64,000 nucleotides of DNA from Molanna angustata. Lineage: Eukaryota; Arthropoda; Insecta; Trichoptera; Molannidae. Positions 1 to 10,649 of the stretch are shown one piece after another. The stretch is from the NCBI GenBank assembly GCA_963576475.1, contig OY754981.1, positions 31,596,132 through 31,660,131 on the forward strand, given 5' to 3'. Position numbers and translations under genes: made by a program. Within the stretch, counting starts at the first letter, position 1, and each line of letters starts with the position of its first letter. Under the pieces are notes generated by a model that saw only the letters and a program-made list of their open reading frames with translations, did no database searches and was not told the DNA's origin.

Positions 1-1200
1 ATTCCTATAATTATGTTTAGAAACGATGTATCTAATTTATTTAAATATTTAATGTATTTTATTTTTTTCGACGTATACTATTATATTGGCGAAGATGTTT
101 AAATATTATTATGCACGGTAACTTTCACTTTTGTGAATGGGGTATTGACCTGACCGTTATCGCTGTTATATAGGGGTTATACGAGTTCATTCGCGAGCCT
201 TTTGTTTGAAGTTCGTTTACCTTTGTTTTTTATTACGGATGGACGCTGTGTAACATTCTTATACATATATTTGGTTTACTGAATTTTTACATAAAAATAT
301 GCGTTTTACGAATATAATAATTATTTAGCCATATGTTTCTAATTTTTAGTTTTTATGTTATTAATTCTTATTTGGGAATGTAATATGTATTTTTTATTGA
401 TAATTTTTTAATTTTTACGTATTACGATATTTAGCAAAAATAAATATTTTATGAATTTCTATGAAATTTATTTTTAATTTTTTTTTGAGTTTTATCAATT
501 ATGAACAAAATAAAATATTTATAATGACTTTAGGCTTTTAGAATGACTTTAGGTTTTTTAATAATATTATAATTTTTATACCTCTATTCGGCGTTTTGGT
601 TCTCTGGCTTTTTGCTTTTTATTTTTATACCTTCGTCCTTTGTATGTATTTATTTATTTTCTGGTACTTTTGGTTTTTTTTTTAGGCAGCTTCTTTTTTA
701 ATTGTTCCGTCTGGATTATTTTTGCGTCTCGTCAGTCATGAAAAAATATAAAGTACATATTAGTTATATATTAAACAATTGTAAGTTTGTTAATTTTGGT
801 GGAATTTGCGTCTGAGCGTTTTTGAACGTTTTTGAACGTTTTTGAGCGTTTTTTGAGCGGGTACACTTGTAATTAATTTTTGACAAATTATAAGACAAAT
901 GTATTTAATATGTTAGCTTGTAATATATGTGTTACCTGCTCGAGTGATTCCGTTCATCCAGACCTCGCTGTTCAAGTATTAATTCCTGTTAAATCCTTTG
1001 TTTCTGTCGTGCAGTAAAATGTTACGCAGTATATTAATGAACACGTATTATTGTTCTGTTTAATAAAACTACTGATTTTACGTTAAGAATGGCACAAAAG
1101 GTTGTGATATGCTCACCAGATTTTTTACCACAGAATAACAATTGAAATTATGAGCACAAAATAAAAGTACCTGAGTTTTTTTAAACGATTTCGGAATTTT
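1..1200. other. AT-rich spacer, no gene seen
   Basis: No open frame with recognisable protein similarity on either strand. The sequence is strongly AT-rich with T-runs, apart from a short 10-bp minisatellite near 812-860. Nothing here matches the element families seen later in the window. Confidence 0.6.
812..860. repeat. 10-bp minisatellite
   Basis: About five units of the form tttgaacgtt / tttgagcgtt in tandem, with the last unit stretched by one T. Confidence 0.8.
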
Positions 1201-1208
1201 ACCAGTTT

Positions 1209-1399
1209 CTGAAGGTATGTGTGTGTTCAGAGACACGTTCGGATCACCAGTTTTGGACTGGTGGGTGTTCAGAGACACGATCAGGAGTCACCAGTTTTGG
1301 GACTGTTTAGAAGGTATGTTCAGACACGTTCGGTGGTCACCAGTTTTGGACTGGTGGGTGTTCAGAGACACGATCGGGAGTCACCAGTTTTGGGGTAAG
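1209..1399. repeat. Dimeric tandem repeat of about 95 bp
   Basis: Two ~95-bp units, each made of two related ~46-bp halves. Recurring words are ttcagagacacg and caccagttttgg, alternating with ggactggtgggtg. The short open frames across it come from the repeat and show no protein similarity. Confidence 0.75.
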
Positions 1400-1489
1400 A
1401 AGTATTTGTGGTATGTAGAGCTTACTAAAGTGCCAGAGTGGTCACTTAGTTGGAAGCGATTGCATACCAGCCGGAGCTGATATGCAAGC

Positions 1490-1665
1490 CTGTAATTGAG
1501 GTGGTAAGGTCGGTCAGTTGGACGTGTAGGTATTACCTGTTTGTCCGCCTTCAGCTACATACAACCCAAATGATATCCCAACCGCTTGGTTCGAACCTGG
1601 TGGCCGTCTGTTCGGATAGTCCCGACAGCTGAGCCACAGATTGATCGACCAAGCAATTGCGATAC
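1490..1665 (-). mobile_element. Candidate tRNA-derived SINE head (weak)
   Basis: On the minus strand a box A-like word (tggctcagctg) is followed about 40 nt later by a box B core (ggttcgaacc), the spacing expected of a tRNA-type RNA polymerase III promoter. The T-arm does not pair well, so it is not an intact tRNA gene. No terminal A tract or target duplication was identified, so this rests on the two boxes only. Confidence 0.3.
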
Positions 1666-1904
1666 CGTATACAATAGATTAAATATTATTACCAAATATT
1701 ACTCAGGTAGGAATGGTAGACAGATTGAAAGATATAACAGGAAATTTAACTTACTCTTTTATTTATCAAGTTGATGATTACAATTGGTGCTTACTAATAT
1801 TACTTGGTACAGAAATGTCGAGTTATTATTTAATGAATATAAATGTAAATTTGAAACGCGGACGATTTGAACGACGACGAGCGGTCGGGCAGCGTGATGC
1901 CTAG

Positions 1905-3570
1905 CTTCGAGATCTGGATAAGCGGAATGGTCTGGGCGCGCTGTGCTTCCCCTTAAATAGGAGACGGGCTGTGAATACGGCGCAGGGCAAGATGGCGCCT
2001 GCCGAAGTACTCAGCGCAACGAAGCACTGCACGGCGCAATTGGCGCAATTGGCGCAATCGCCACAAGACCAAATAAGAAATAAAATAATTTTATAAAAAA
2101 AAATATTATAATAATAATTAAGATCAAATTTAAAGAAATAGATTTGTTGCAAGGATTCTTGAGATAAAGACAAAGTTTTTAAGAACAAATTAACATTTAT
2201 TTTTAATATTAAGCATTGTACAAGTTTATTATTTTCAATCTCATGAATGAAGTTATTATAATTTAAATAAAAGATATGAAGACTAACTAAAATATTAAGG
2301 CTGTTAACTCTTAAATAATATAAGTAAAATTAAGAATGTAAATTACTTGAAAATATAAAACATCAAAAGATTTAAATCGTCAAAAGAGAATTCTCTTTAT
2401 ATTGGAATGTTAAATAAACCGAACTAACAATAAGTATGAGAATTGATATTAAGCTTATCACAAATTGATAATTCACCGATAGACAATCAAAAATAAAATC
2501 ATTCTACCTACGCTCGTCTCAATCTAAATCCTACTAAATGTTATAATTTATTAATTCCAAATACAACAAATAAAGAAATCCAGCATGAGTCAAGGACGTC
2601 ATCATCACTCTTCATACGGTGAACTTTATACATCAAAATTCACCCCTTCAGAGATGAATGAAGTGTGAATGAGTTTTTAATATTCTGAAATCCATATTGT
2701 GGTAATCAATTAGTACAGAGTTTCTTCCTAGTGAATGGTATCATCATATGAACAATCCAAACTTCAATATCACGTCGAATCTTCTAAATATTTCCTTTTT
2801 GGATAGATTAACATGAAATCAATCCTCTCAATGTCATCCCTCAAGTAAATCCTCAGTTAAAATCCAAATTTATAATTTTCTTTTCACAGTCATCTTTAAT
2901 AGAACTTTTCATAAGTTTTACTTCCCATGGTCACATTCTCGTCGATAAAAATTGATATACAATCAATATGAGTCGTCTCATGATAAATTATAGATGTTCA
3001 AACAAGATGTCAAGTACCAATACAAAACATGAACGAAACAGGACGAAATAAACGTGGTACGTTAATCAAATTGACTTGAAAACGACGTAGGACAGGACAA
3101 AAAATAAAACGGGTGGGAATAATGGGAAATCTGACTAGACTTTCCTATGAAAAGAAGAATGATTTACGCTTATAAACTGTATCAATTCACGATCTACCAC
3201 AAATATTGAATGTAATAAAATATCGAAAGGACTTACCCATTTTCCCGTTTCACTATTTTTAATTAAATAACGTCACCCGCCATCTTATAAATGGCTGTGA
3301 CTCGTTAACACAACAATTTTATTAAGAAAAAGCGCCTTTTCGGAATGACAATCCTATTTAAGCGGTCAAACGATAAATGTTGCTAGTTTGCAAAATAACT
3401 CAGTGTGTCAGTTTTAAAAAAAAAATATAACTTATTTAATTTTATCTAATTCCTAGCCAGTATTTATAACGTAACGTGACAAATATTTTAAAAATAATTA
3501 AAAATACATAATTTTTATGAATCTAAAGTTTCATTAAGATCGGAAAATGTATACATCCTTGATCTACGCC
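1905..3570. other. Spacer, no gene seen
   Basis: A GC-richer start (about 1,860-2,060, with three tandem copies of a ggcgcaatt-like word) runs into about 1.5 kb of AT-rich sequence. No frame with protein similarity and no copy of the LINE or LTR families seen elsewhere was recognised. Confidence 0.55.
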
Positions 3571-3576
3571 CTTAAC

Positions 3577-3770
3577 ACTGCACTGAATTTAATAACTGAA
3601 GCGATAATCGATCGCCGATCCGTATGTGGCCTTACGTCGTATTTTGGATGGGCAGGCAGAGCAGCGAGACTCTGGAGTTGGGTTTTATCACTTAGTTGGT
3701 TGGTAGAGCACTGTTGAGTATACGTCCGTCTTGGTTAGCGATGCGAGCGAAAATCTATTGATGTCCTGGT
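3577..3770 (-). repeat. LINE A 5'-end block, copy a
   Basis: Shares with 5,690-5,935, 19,466-19,705, 21,540-21,800, 32,066-32,345 and 35,620-35,965 the ordered words gcactgaattta, atcgccgatccg, ggccttac(tc)gtc, gggcaggcagagc, gcgagac, tggtagagcactg and gatgcgagcga. In two better-preserved copies this block lies upstream of LINE A ORF1, so it is read as the 5' end of LINE A. This copy is diverged (cgtcgtattttgg replaces the usual cgtctttcggg). Confidence 0.6.
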
Positions 3771-4015
3771 AAGCACGGCCCACCAATATTTATAGTTCGC
3801 TCTGGCGAATGACCGCTCTACCTGAATGGTCAGTTCATTGATGACTCTGATTGGCCGGTTGTATGGCAAGCGATGAGCGTTCGCTGTGATTCGCCGATAC
3901 AACACGGCCTCTGATTGGCTGACTTAGCCGGCCTGGCATGTCACATGGGGTGGTTATACGGCCGACACCGAACCGGGATGTGACCGTATCGTGAGCATGC
4001 TGACGTATGAGCGTC
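3771..4015. other. Unassigned sequence between LINE A pieces
   Basis: Balanced-composition DNA with repeated tgattggc and cgaatgacc-type words and no coding frame. It may extend the 5' leader of the LINE A copy to its left, but no second copy in this window proves that. Confidence 0.35.
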
Positions 4016-4017
4016 TT

Positions 4018-4540
4018 CTACGCAGTGGTAGCGACGTTGGGTCCGGTCACCCATTCTAGGTGCATCAATGTATATTGACTTGATTGATACATGTTATAGA
4101 ATATGGTTGTTACGGTTGTGGTTGTAAAATGCTTTGAAATGGAGGTTATACAGTCTTTGATTGTGGGTACTTTTGTATCCTCATGTAAGTGGGAAAGTCT
4201 CACCCATCTTGGGGCGCGAAGAGCTAGACGGATGGCCTTGTTTTGGATAGTTTACAACTTATATGTGTTTGTGTCTGCGTCAAGGGTGAGGCCTCGGTAT
4301 TTAACCTCATTTTTCCACGGGATGCTTTCCTCGAACAGTTTTGGGCTTCTTTTTGTGAAGAGCACAGCGACACTTTTGGAGGGATTGATGATGATGTGCC
4401 ATTTGATGTACCAGTGTTCTAGGGGTGTTGCCATCTCCTGGGCTCTAGCTGCTGCTAGGACTGGGGATCGCGAGCTTGATAATATGCCTGTATCGTAGGT
4501 GGACGTTCCATGAGCGGGTGTAACCGACACCCTCTTGAGT
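4018..4540 (-). pseudogene. LINE A reverse transcriptase, C-terminal fragment
   Basis: Minus-strand frames 4,203-4,018 and 4,530-4,252 give the end of a Jockey-type RT. One has the LHEDTKVPTIKDC stretch near the C-terminus. The other runs from TGILSSSRSP through INPSKSVAVLFTK to the degraded thumb word VKYRGLTLDA, where the intact copy at 22-24.7 kb has VKYLGLTLDK. The catalytic FADD box is lost where the fragment meets an LTR-like insertion at about 4,541. Frameshifts and a deletion between the two parts make it non-functional. Confidence 0.85.
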
Positions 4541-4845
4541 GCCTATCACAAAGTTTCAAAAGGGGGTGGCTCGCCTTCTCACCAGGACGCGTTGGGTAGA
4601 TCACCACAGTAACTCGGCGATACACGGTGGTATGTACCGAAGAGGGGAGATAGAACGCTCTGCTCGTTGTCGTGCAGAGAAGTTGTAGTACAGAGAAGTA
4701 CAGCGACAGAAGTAGTCCAAATTCAGGCAGGGTCAATCAGCAGTATCAAAGCAGATCCAATCCAATGTCAATCATGTCCGTGAAGTACAAGCCAAGCAAT
4801 CAGATATGTAGATAGGTTTCAAAGCAGAGAGATAAGGTGGTCGGG
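4541..4845 (-). repeat. LTR1-like insertion splitting a LINE A relic
   Basis: Interrupts the RT relic: LINE A sequence stops at 4,540 and resumes at about 4,846 (cggggatgac...). Words such as gtggctcgcc, gtagtccaaattcaggcag and agcagatcc follow the same order as in the BEL1 LTRs at 14,877-15,298 and 56,202-56,803. No clean TG/CA ends or target duplication were seen, so it is a diverged or partial LTR. Confidence 0.45.
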
Positions 4846-5640
4846 GATGACGTTGTTATCCTCCACTGCCGGCTTTAGGCGGTTTAGGATGACTCTTTCG
4901 AGAATTTTACCGGGGCAGGGTAGAAGGCTGCTGGGTCGGTTGTTTTACGGGTTTTAGTGGTCCTTTCCAGGTTTGGGGATGAGGGTTACGTCTCCATGCG
5001 GATGGGAAGTGGGCGAGGGCAAGAGCAGCGTTGCAAATGGAGGTGAGGACGTTTATGCCCTTCGGGGTAAGGTTATGCAGAACTTTGTTGCGAATTTGGT
5101 CAGGACCGGGGGCTTTTCGTTTTTGAGATATTTTATGATTGAATGGATTTCTTGGGTGGTAACGGGGGGTAGGGGTTCGTGATCGGTCGAGGTCAAAATC
5201 GACGAGACGTGGTCTTGGACGTGGGTGACATGTTGTGGGATGTCTTTTCCTGTGTATGGTGTGAACTGAGCTTCTAAGCTATCCGCGAATGCTTCTGCTC
5301 TATCTTGTGCTGTGTATACTGGACCGGATGGAGTGTTGAGCGCGGTGATTGTGGTGTGTTTCGATTTTAGTGTCCTAACTAGTTGGTATCCTGCGTTTAA
5401 GTCCTGATTTATTGAAGCTATGAAATCGTGCCATCTCTCATTCCTCAATTCTGTGAGAGCTAATCTAACTTCGGCTGTGAGTCTGTTGGTTGTTAGAGCA
5501 CTTCCTCTTCCCCATTGGGGTTTTCCAATCTGGGGAAGGAGAAGAGGATGTTTGGGAAGACTTTTGGGAGCTGGCGGACTAGTCGTCAGAGTTCTCCTCC
5601 CTTTCCGAGCCTCCTACTTCCTCTCCCTGGAGAATAATTT
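4846..5640 (-). pseudogene. LINE A ORF2 linker/RT start joined to ORF1 fragment
   Basis: Reading right to left, 5,502-5,640 carries part of the ORF1 basic/acidic region. A deletion then joins it to the EN-RT linker at 5,448 (RNERWHDFIASINQDLNAG, PVYTAQDRAEAFADSLEAQF, TGKDIPQHVTHV). The frame runs to the finger region, where a frameshift follows at about 5,075; the intact copy has KAPGPDQIRNKV there. The endonuclease is missing altogether. Confidence 0.8.
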
Positions 5641-5689
5641 ATAAGAGATTTTAACATAGATTTCAGAGTATACATATATGTATGTTGAC

Positions 5690-5932
5690 TCACCGCTGAC
5701 GGTTTTGGTTTGTATGGTGTCTGGTCTGGCTGGCTGGCTGGCCGGCTGTGCGATGTACTTGTACACACATACACAGTACTGAATTTAAACAAACAAGTGA
5801 TAATCAAACGTTGATCCGTCTGTGGCCTTACTCGTCTTTTGGGCGGGCAGGCAGAGCGGTGAGACACTGAGTTGGTTGGTAGAGCACTGTAGTGTAGACG
5901 TCTGCACTGGCGCTGACGATGCGAGCCAAAAT
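5690..5932 (-). repeat. LINE A 5'-end block, copy b
   Basis: Contains the full word order of the block, including the ctggctggctggc microrepeat, ggccttactcgtcttttgg, gcgggcaggcagagcgg, tggttggtagagcactg and gatgcgagc. It continues across the LINE B insertion: the 13-bp word tgatctaatgatt sits at 5,933-5,945 and again at 9,763-9,775. Confidence 0.7.
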
Positions 5933-6069
5933 TGATCTAATGATTCAGTGTAGAGTGAGTTTGTTTTCGGATCTCCAGGTCCTCGTGTTGGACCTCTTAA
6001 TCCTTCGTATGTGTTATGAAATGTTAATGAATGTGTTGTTTTAGTTTTGTAGCACGATTGAGGCTGAGA

Positions 6070-7542
6070 TTAAGAAGGTGGGCGGGCTAAGATCAATTTT
6101 GGTCTTTTGTGTTTAAAGATCGTGTTTGGGTCACATGCTGAGAGGCAGCTGATTGACGAATTCGGGTGTGATGGAAGTCCCGAGTAGAAGGTTTCGGCTA
6201 GTTGTCTGATGAAGTCTGATATGAGGGGGAGGTCAGTCTCTTTGAGTAATTGCGCGTTGCGCACGAACCAGGGAGCGTCTAAAATGATGCGTATCGCCTT
6301 GTTCTGCACTACTTGCAATTTGTATATGTGTGATGCGGCAGCTGTTCCCCAGATGGGAGCTGCGTACGTGAGGGACGGTCTGATAACAGCTTTGTATATG
6401 TGTAATTTGTTGTCTACGGATAGCTTGCTGTTTCTGCAGAGGAGCGGGTAGAGAGCAGCGAGCGAGCCGATGGCTTTTTTCCGTATGTCAGAGATGTGGG
6501 GTTTCCACGTAAGGGATTTGTCAAGTGTGAGTCCGAGATATTTAAGGTGGTCTGACCATGGAATTTGGGTGCCAAAGAGGCAGAGAGGGGGGGGGGGGAG
6601 GGGGGATATTTTTTTGGTGAACAAGACGGAAATACTTTTTGTGGGGTTCACTTGAATGCGCCAGTCTGTGAGATACTTTTCAAGTGTTAGGATGTATGAT
6701 TGGGCTCGTATTGAGGCGAATTTCGGTTTGAAGGAAGTTGACAGGATTGCTTGATCGTCGGCGTATTGTGCAGTCATGACCAGTCTGTTGTCAGGGATGG
6801 GGATGTCGGAGGTGAATCCGTTGTATAGAGGCGGGGAGAGTGTCGAACCTTGGGGAACTCCCGATTTTATGGGGCGTACCGTGGAGTATGTTCCACACAC
6901 TCTGACTCTGAATGTGCGGTCAGAAAGGAATGATTTTAATAGGTGAGTCATGGGGCGTGAGAGGCCAGCTTGGATTAGTTTGAAAAGAAGACCCTCGTGC
7001 CATACAGAGTTGAAAGCTTTGGCGACGTCGAGGGAGAGAACTGCGGTGACTTGATTTTTGTTGAAGGCTTCTGTGATTTGTTCGACGACTCTTAGAAGTT
7101 GGTGAGTGGTAGAGTGGGATTGCCTGAAACCGTGTTGAGTGTCTGGTATTAAATTGAGTGTTTTGTATTGTGTATCGAGCCGGGAGAGTATGAGTTTTTC
7201 GAAGACCTTTCCTAAAGACGACAGCAGGCTGATGGGGCGGTAATTAGAAGGGTTTGAAGGGGGTTTGCCGGGTTTGGGGATCATGATGATGTCTGCTTTT
7301 TTGAATTCTGTTGGGAAGTACTGGAGCCTCAGAGAGGCATTGAAGATGGCCGTGAGGGTGCAGATACCCTTACGGGGAAGGGCTTTTATGGTGCGATTGT
7401 TGAATGCGTCTGGGCCAGCGGCTTTCTTGTTTTTTAAGGATTTCACCACTTTTCTTATTTCAGTGGGGGTAGTGAAGGGGATTTGTTGTTCTTGTGGGGG
7501 TAGGGGTTCGGAGAGGTAATTTGAAACTGTGGAATTTACCAT
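6070..7542 (-). pseudogene. LINE B reverse transcriptase (ORF2 C-terminal part)
   Basis: An open 490-codon stretch holding the RT domain of a Jockey-type LINE, which copies element RNA into DNA at a nicked target. Visible motifs: IPKPGKPPSNPSNYRPISLL near residues 88-107, motif A SLDVAKAF with the catalytic Asp near 172, motif B SGVPQGSTLSP near 227-237, motif C YADD at 260-263, INPTKS-type motif D and LKYLGLTLDKSLTW. The C-terminal VIRPSLTYAAPIWGTAA region is typical of Jockey proteins. The first Met is internal: upstream frames at 7,850-7,536 and 8,265-7,876 carry the preceding linker and EN end, so ORF2 is split by frameshifts. All RT catalytic residues are retained. Confidence 0.93.
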
Positions 7543-8290
7543 GGTGACATGTTGGTTGTTGTCACGGTCAGTGAAGGGGGTGAAAGTTTGCTCGAGGGTG
7601 TCGGCGAAGAGCTCGGCACGGTCTTGAGCGGAGTAGGCTTTACCAGTAGGGCCACCCGAGAGAGCGGTAATGCTGGTGGAGGGTTTTCGGAGGCTTTTGA
7701 CGATTTTCCACTTTTGCTCGGGGTTGTCGTCAAGTTGGGAGAGGAATGTTTGCCAGTTCTCGTTTCTGAGGGTTTGGAGGGCTGTCTTGACCGATTTATT
7801 GAGTCGGTTGAAGATGGTTTTGTCGGGGGGGGTATTGAGTGGTTTACCATGTTTTACGGGATTTGTTTTTTTGTTTTATGAGGTCCTTGATGTCTTTTGG
7901 GATGTCAGGGTGAAGGGGTCGGAAGGTAATGTCTTTGAGGATTCTTTTAGAGCGGTCTTAATGGCATTTGAAAATTTGTCGATCTCCAAGTCGATGTTTG
8001 ATGGAGAGGAAATGGCTGTAGGAACTGTAATGGAGTTTTCTAGAGATGCTGAGAATTTTTCCCAAGAAGTAATGTTTCTCGTTGTCTGGTTGGGGTCAAT
8101 TGGGGTGGAGTTGTCTGATAGGAAGAAGAGAACTGGTAGGTGGTCAGAGGAGAGTTCGTTGATCGTTAGAAGGGTAAATGTCTGGGTGGTGTTTTTCATA
8201 ATGACCAGGTCGATTATATTGCGGTTGGTGGGATGGGTGCGTACTGTGGTGGCACTGCGAAGCAACGTGGTTCTTTTTTCTCAGTGGTTC
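7543..8290 (-). pseudogene. LINE B ORF2: end of endonuclease and EN-RT linker, frameshifted
   Basis: Minus frame 8,265-7,876 has the APE-type endonuclease C-terminus (NRNIIDLVIMKN and the catalytic SDH in NELSSDHLPVLFFL). The linker then shifts frames around 7,880-7,540; it reads as one protein only if two or three frames are followed. At its 5' edge a deletion of most of EN and the ORF1 zinc knuckles fuses ORF1 (…VASQCHH, about 8,270) directly to the EN end. Confidence 0.85.
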
Positions 8291-9262
8291 GACTGAAACT
8301 CTGAGGTGGAGGACATGTTTCAGGTTTGTGAAAATTTTTTTACCTTCATCGTTCTTTTGAAGTTTTAAGAGAACGAGAGGCATGGCCGTTTTTGAAGAGC
8401 CCTTGGTCATTCTGTGAGCTGTGATGATGGGGAAGTCTGGGGAGAGGGCATCGAGGAGCTCATTGATCGAGATTGACTCTGGGACTCCTCTTATGACTGC
8501 CATGATGGGTTTGTCTTCATGGAGACGAAATGAATGGAAAGGAATTTTGGAGTCTTCGACGATTCTGAACGCTCGTCGGAAGGCGTCGGAGGACTTAACG
8601 GAGATCAGGACTTTTGAGCCTGAGTTTCGGGCGGTGAAGTCGACTCCACGCTCTTCAAATATTTTGAAGAGGCGAGTGATATTGTCCTTGGAGTGGAGGA
8701 CAATGGGAAGGATTTTCCCTCCTACTTGTGGGTTTTTGGGGCCTGATGGCTGACGGGGGGGTACAGGGGGAGCAGAGGGCTTGAGGGGGGAGGTTCTGGG
8801 CAGTGGCTTAGGGGGGGTGGGGGAGGGGGCGGATGGGGAGATTTTTTGGAGGGGGGTGGTGTGTTGCGGGGGGAGGTGGACGTGGAGGGGGTGGGAGAGG
8901 GTGTCTTTTGTATGTGTCTTTTCCTTTTGGAAGAAGACACCACGGTGGCCCAGTCCATGAATTCTGGACTGGAGTCACTGTCAGAATTTGAGGGGGAGGA
9001 GTCCCTTGTCTGAATTGGGGCTGCTATGGTGTTTGACAGTGGGGGTGAGGGTGGGGGTGGTGAGTTTGGGGGGGGGTGAGCTACGGGGAGTGTGGTGGAG
9101 AGGGATCTTCCACTTGGTAAATTGGCATATTGCCTTACGGGCGTCGAAGTCCTGGGAGACAATTTTGCCTACCAGGACGAGTTCTTCATCGGTGAGGGGA
9201 CGCTCGTCTTGGATGGCCAAGAGAGCGGGAAGGTCTAACACAGTAAGGTTAGTTAGAGTCAT
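8270..9262 (-). pseudogene. LINE B ORF1 (gag-like RNA-binding protein), frameshifted
   Basis: Starts at the ATG at 9,262 (MTLTNLTVLDLPALLAIQ), the same start region as copy 3 at 48,869. Order: N-terminal head, Pro/Ser-rich acidic segment with the SNSDSDSSPEFMDW stretch, basic SSKRKRHIQK, then the PRE_C2HC domain (MAVIRGVPESISINELLDAL, HRMTKGSSKTAMPL) near 8,503-8,290. Frames shift near 9,000 and 8,720. The CCHC zinc knuckles expected next are removed by the deletion at about 8,270 (compare the fuller copy at 46,865-47,737). Such proteins bind element RNA and form the RNP. Confidence 0.85.
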
Positions 9263-9762
9263 GGTGAGTTTGGATGTCGGGGTTTTAATGTTTTGTTTTG
9301 TGGTTTATGTGGTTTGTTTTGTGGTTTTTGTGGCCTCCAGGGGAGCGTGCTCGACCCTGGAGGAGAGAGTAGTATTTGTCTGTATTAAACGTTCTTTGTG
9401 GTCACTGCACTGGGTAATGAATGAAAGTTTATAGTTATTGAGAGTCTGTGTGAAATAGACGGAAACCGAACACTTTGATGAAACTGCACTGTATATATGA
9501 ACACTGAAAATAAATATATAAATAACACTAGTTATATATCACACTATTTTATAAAAAGCACTGTATTGAATCACTGTAACTAAATGTAACACTGTAATAT
9601 GAATTAATTAAAGTTATTAAATTGTCCCCGACGCGTGGGCGGATCGTGGGTGAACGAGTTTGCTATTAAAAACGCAGGAGCCAAGGAAGCAACCTGTGGA
9701 ACCGCGTGAGTCGAAATTGAATGCTAATACAACCGTGTCTGGTGAATATAAATTTACAAGTG
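9263..9762 (-). promoter_or_regulatory. LINE B 5' leader
   Basis: About 500 nt upstream of ORF1. It aligns by eye along its length with 16,045-16,600 of copy 2, including gcctccaggggagcgtgctc, ccccgacgcg and the terminal aaatttacaagtgtg. The element promoter should lie here by analogy with Jockey elements, but no core promoter motif is assigned. Confidence 0.6.
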
Positions 9763-9775
9763 TGATCTAATGATT

Positions 9776-10015
9776 GGTTGCACAATCGGCTTTTATTTAT
9801 TTTATTTTGGCTTGTGTACATATTTGAAGGTAGGTGGCGGCCGGAATACCCAACCACTCGACATTGGTGTTCTTTATTCTTATGTATCTTAATATATATA
9901 TTTTTATTTATTTACATTTTGACAATTTATGTATGGCCAATACCGTCCATGACATCCTCTACCCGTGTTGTGCTACATCTGCACAACACAAAAAGTCTAT
10001 GGAATGGTGATTGGT
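9776..10015. other. Spacer right of LINE B copy 1
   Basis: Continuation of the DNA into which LINE B copy 1 inserted, then AT-rich sequence. No coding frame recognised. Confidence 0.45.
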
Positions 10016-10019
10016 AGTA

Positions 10020-10140
10020 CCGTTACCTTCACGGCGGGCTTCTGGTATATTCCTGTAGCTGTCTGTACCAGGACGGTGCGGACCTACTCGTGCTTGGCTG
10101 CGTCTCCTCGATGATGCGTCCTCTTGGCCAGCTGTTTTGA
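10020..10140 (-). pseudogene. BEL/Pao pol, C-terminal end of integrase
   Basis: On the minus strand one frame gives QNSWPRGRIIE and a second gives VRTVLVQTATGIYQKPAVKV. Together these are the conserved end of BEL/Pao integrases (WPRGR…, then VR.V.V.TA.G.Y.RP). A frameshift lies between them. It directly abuts an LTR3-like fragment, so almost the whole internal region has been deleted. Confidence 0.7.
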
Positions 10141-10455
10141 GATTGTGTACGTGACGTAGTACAAAAGACTGTACGGTATGTGATTCTCAATTCATTGGTG
10201 GTTTGTGCACACCCTGACTGCCTCACCAAACCTCGCTCTCGCCTCAAACATTTCAAATCAATTTAATCGTGTTAATCTTGGAGGCAAAGGAAGGAGCTAT
10301 CTCGGTATACCAGCAGAGCCAGGGTCCAGACAGATAGTCCAGATAGATTATTTTATTTGTTTCTCAAACCAGGTATTCGGTCAGGAAGTTTTCCCAAGGC
10401 TATAGTCTAGGTAAGAGATAAATAAACACGTAAGACAGTATAAGGAACTCTGTTT
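10141..10455 (-). repeat. LTR3-like fragment with a single 47-bp unit
   Basis: Matches the LTR at 58,080-59,000 in order: tgacgtagtaca..agactgta, gtgattctcaatt, tcaccaaacctcgctctcgc, ggaaggagctatctcggtat, ccagggtccagacagatag, then gtaagagataaataaa. Here the gtgacgtagtac unit occurs once; at 58 kb it occurs 15 times. Confidence 0.75.
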
Positions 10456-10469
10456 ATTGATTTGTCGTT

Positions 10470-10535
10470 ACTGCTCAACAGAGTGCCGAGTCTAAAGACT
10501 CCTGACTCCTTCATCTTTCGTTACATTGAAGATAT
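10470..10535 (-). repeat. LINE A 3'-end-like fragment
   Basis: gttactgctcaacagagtgccgag..gactcctgactccttcatct parallels the LINE A 3' ends at 19,720-19,790 and 21,825-21,895. No adjacent coding part survives. Confidence 0.45.
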
Positions 10536-10649
10536 TAATTTTGGGAGTTATGAAATGGGTCATTGAAATGTTTACTTCATTACAATTGAATTTACTTTTA
10601 TATTTGACGGTTAGGTTGAAAAGTTCACATTTATCGTAAATTCAACCTC

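Larger units (their letters stand above)
5946..9762 (-). mobile_element. LINE B copy 1 (Jockey-type), both ends present
   Basis: A 3.8-kb non-LTR retrotransposon on the minus strand flanked by a 13-bp direct repeat (tgatctaatgatt at 5,933-5,945 and 9,763-9,775). Order on the minus strand: 5' leader (9,762-9,263), ORF1 (9,262 to about 8,290), EN-RT ORF2 (about 8,270 to 6,070), short 3' leader ending ...ctctacactg with no poly(A). The same 3' terminus occurs in copy 3 (44,546) and the same 5' terminus (tttacaagtgtg) in copy 2 (16,600), so both ends are genuine. It lies inside a LINE A 5'-end block. A deletion joining ORF1 to the end of EN makes it non-autonomous. Confidence 0.9.

Noticed and set aside
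1586..1640. tRNA gene suggested by ggttcgaacc
   Set aside because: The T-stem does not pair and no acceptor stem closes; kept only as a weak SINE candidate.
7670..8296. 208-codon plus-strand ORF
   Set aside because: Antisense of the LINE B EN-RT linker.
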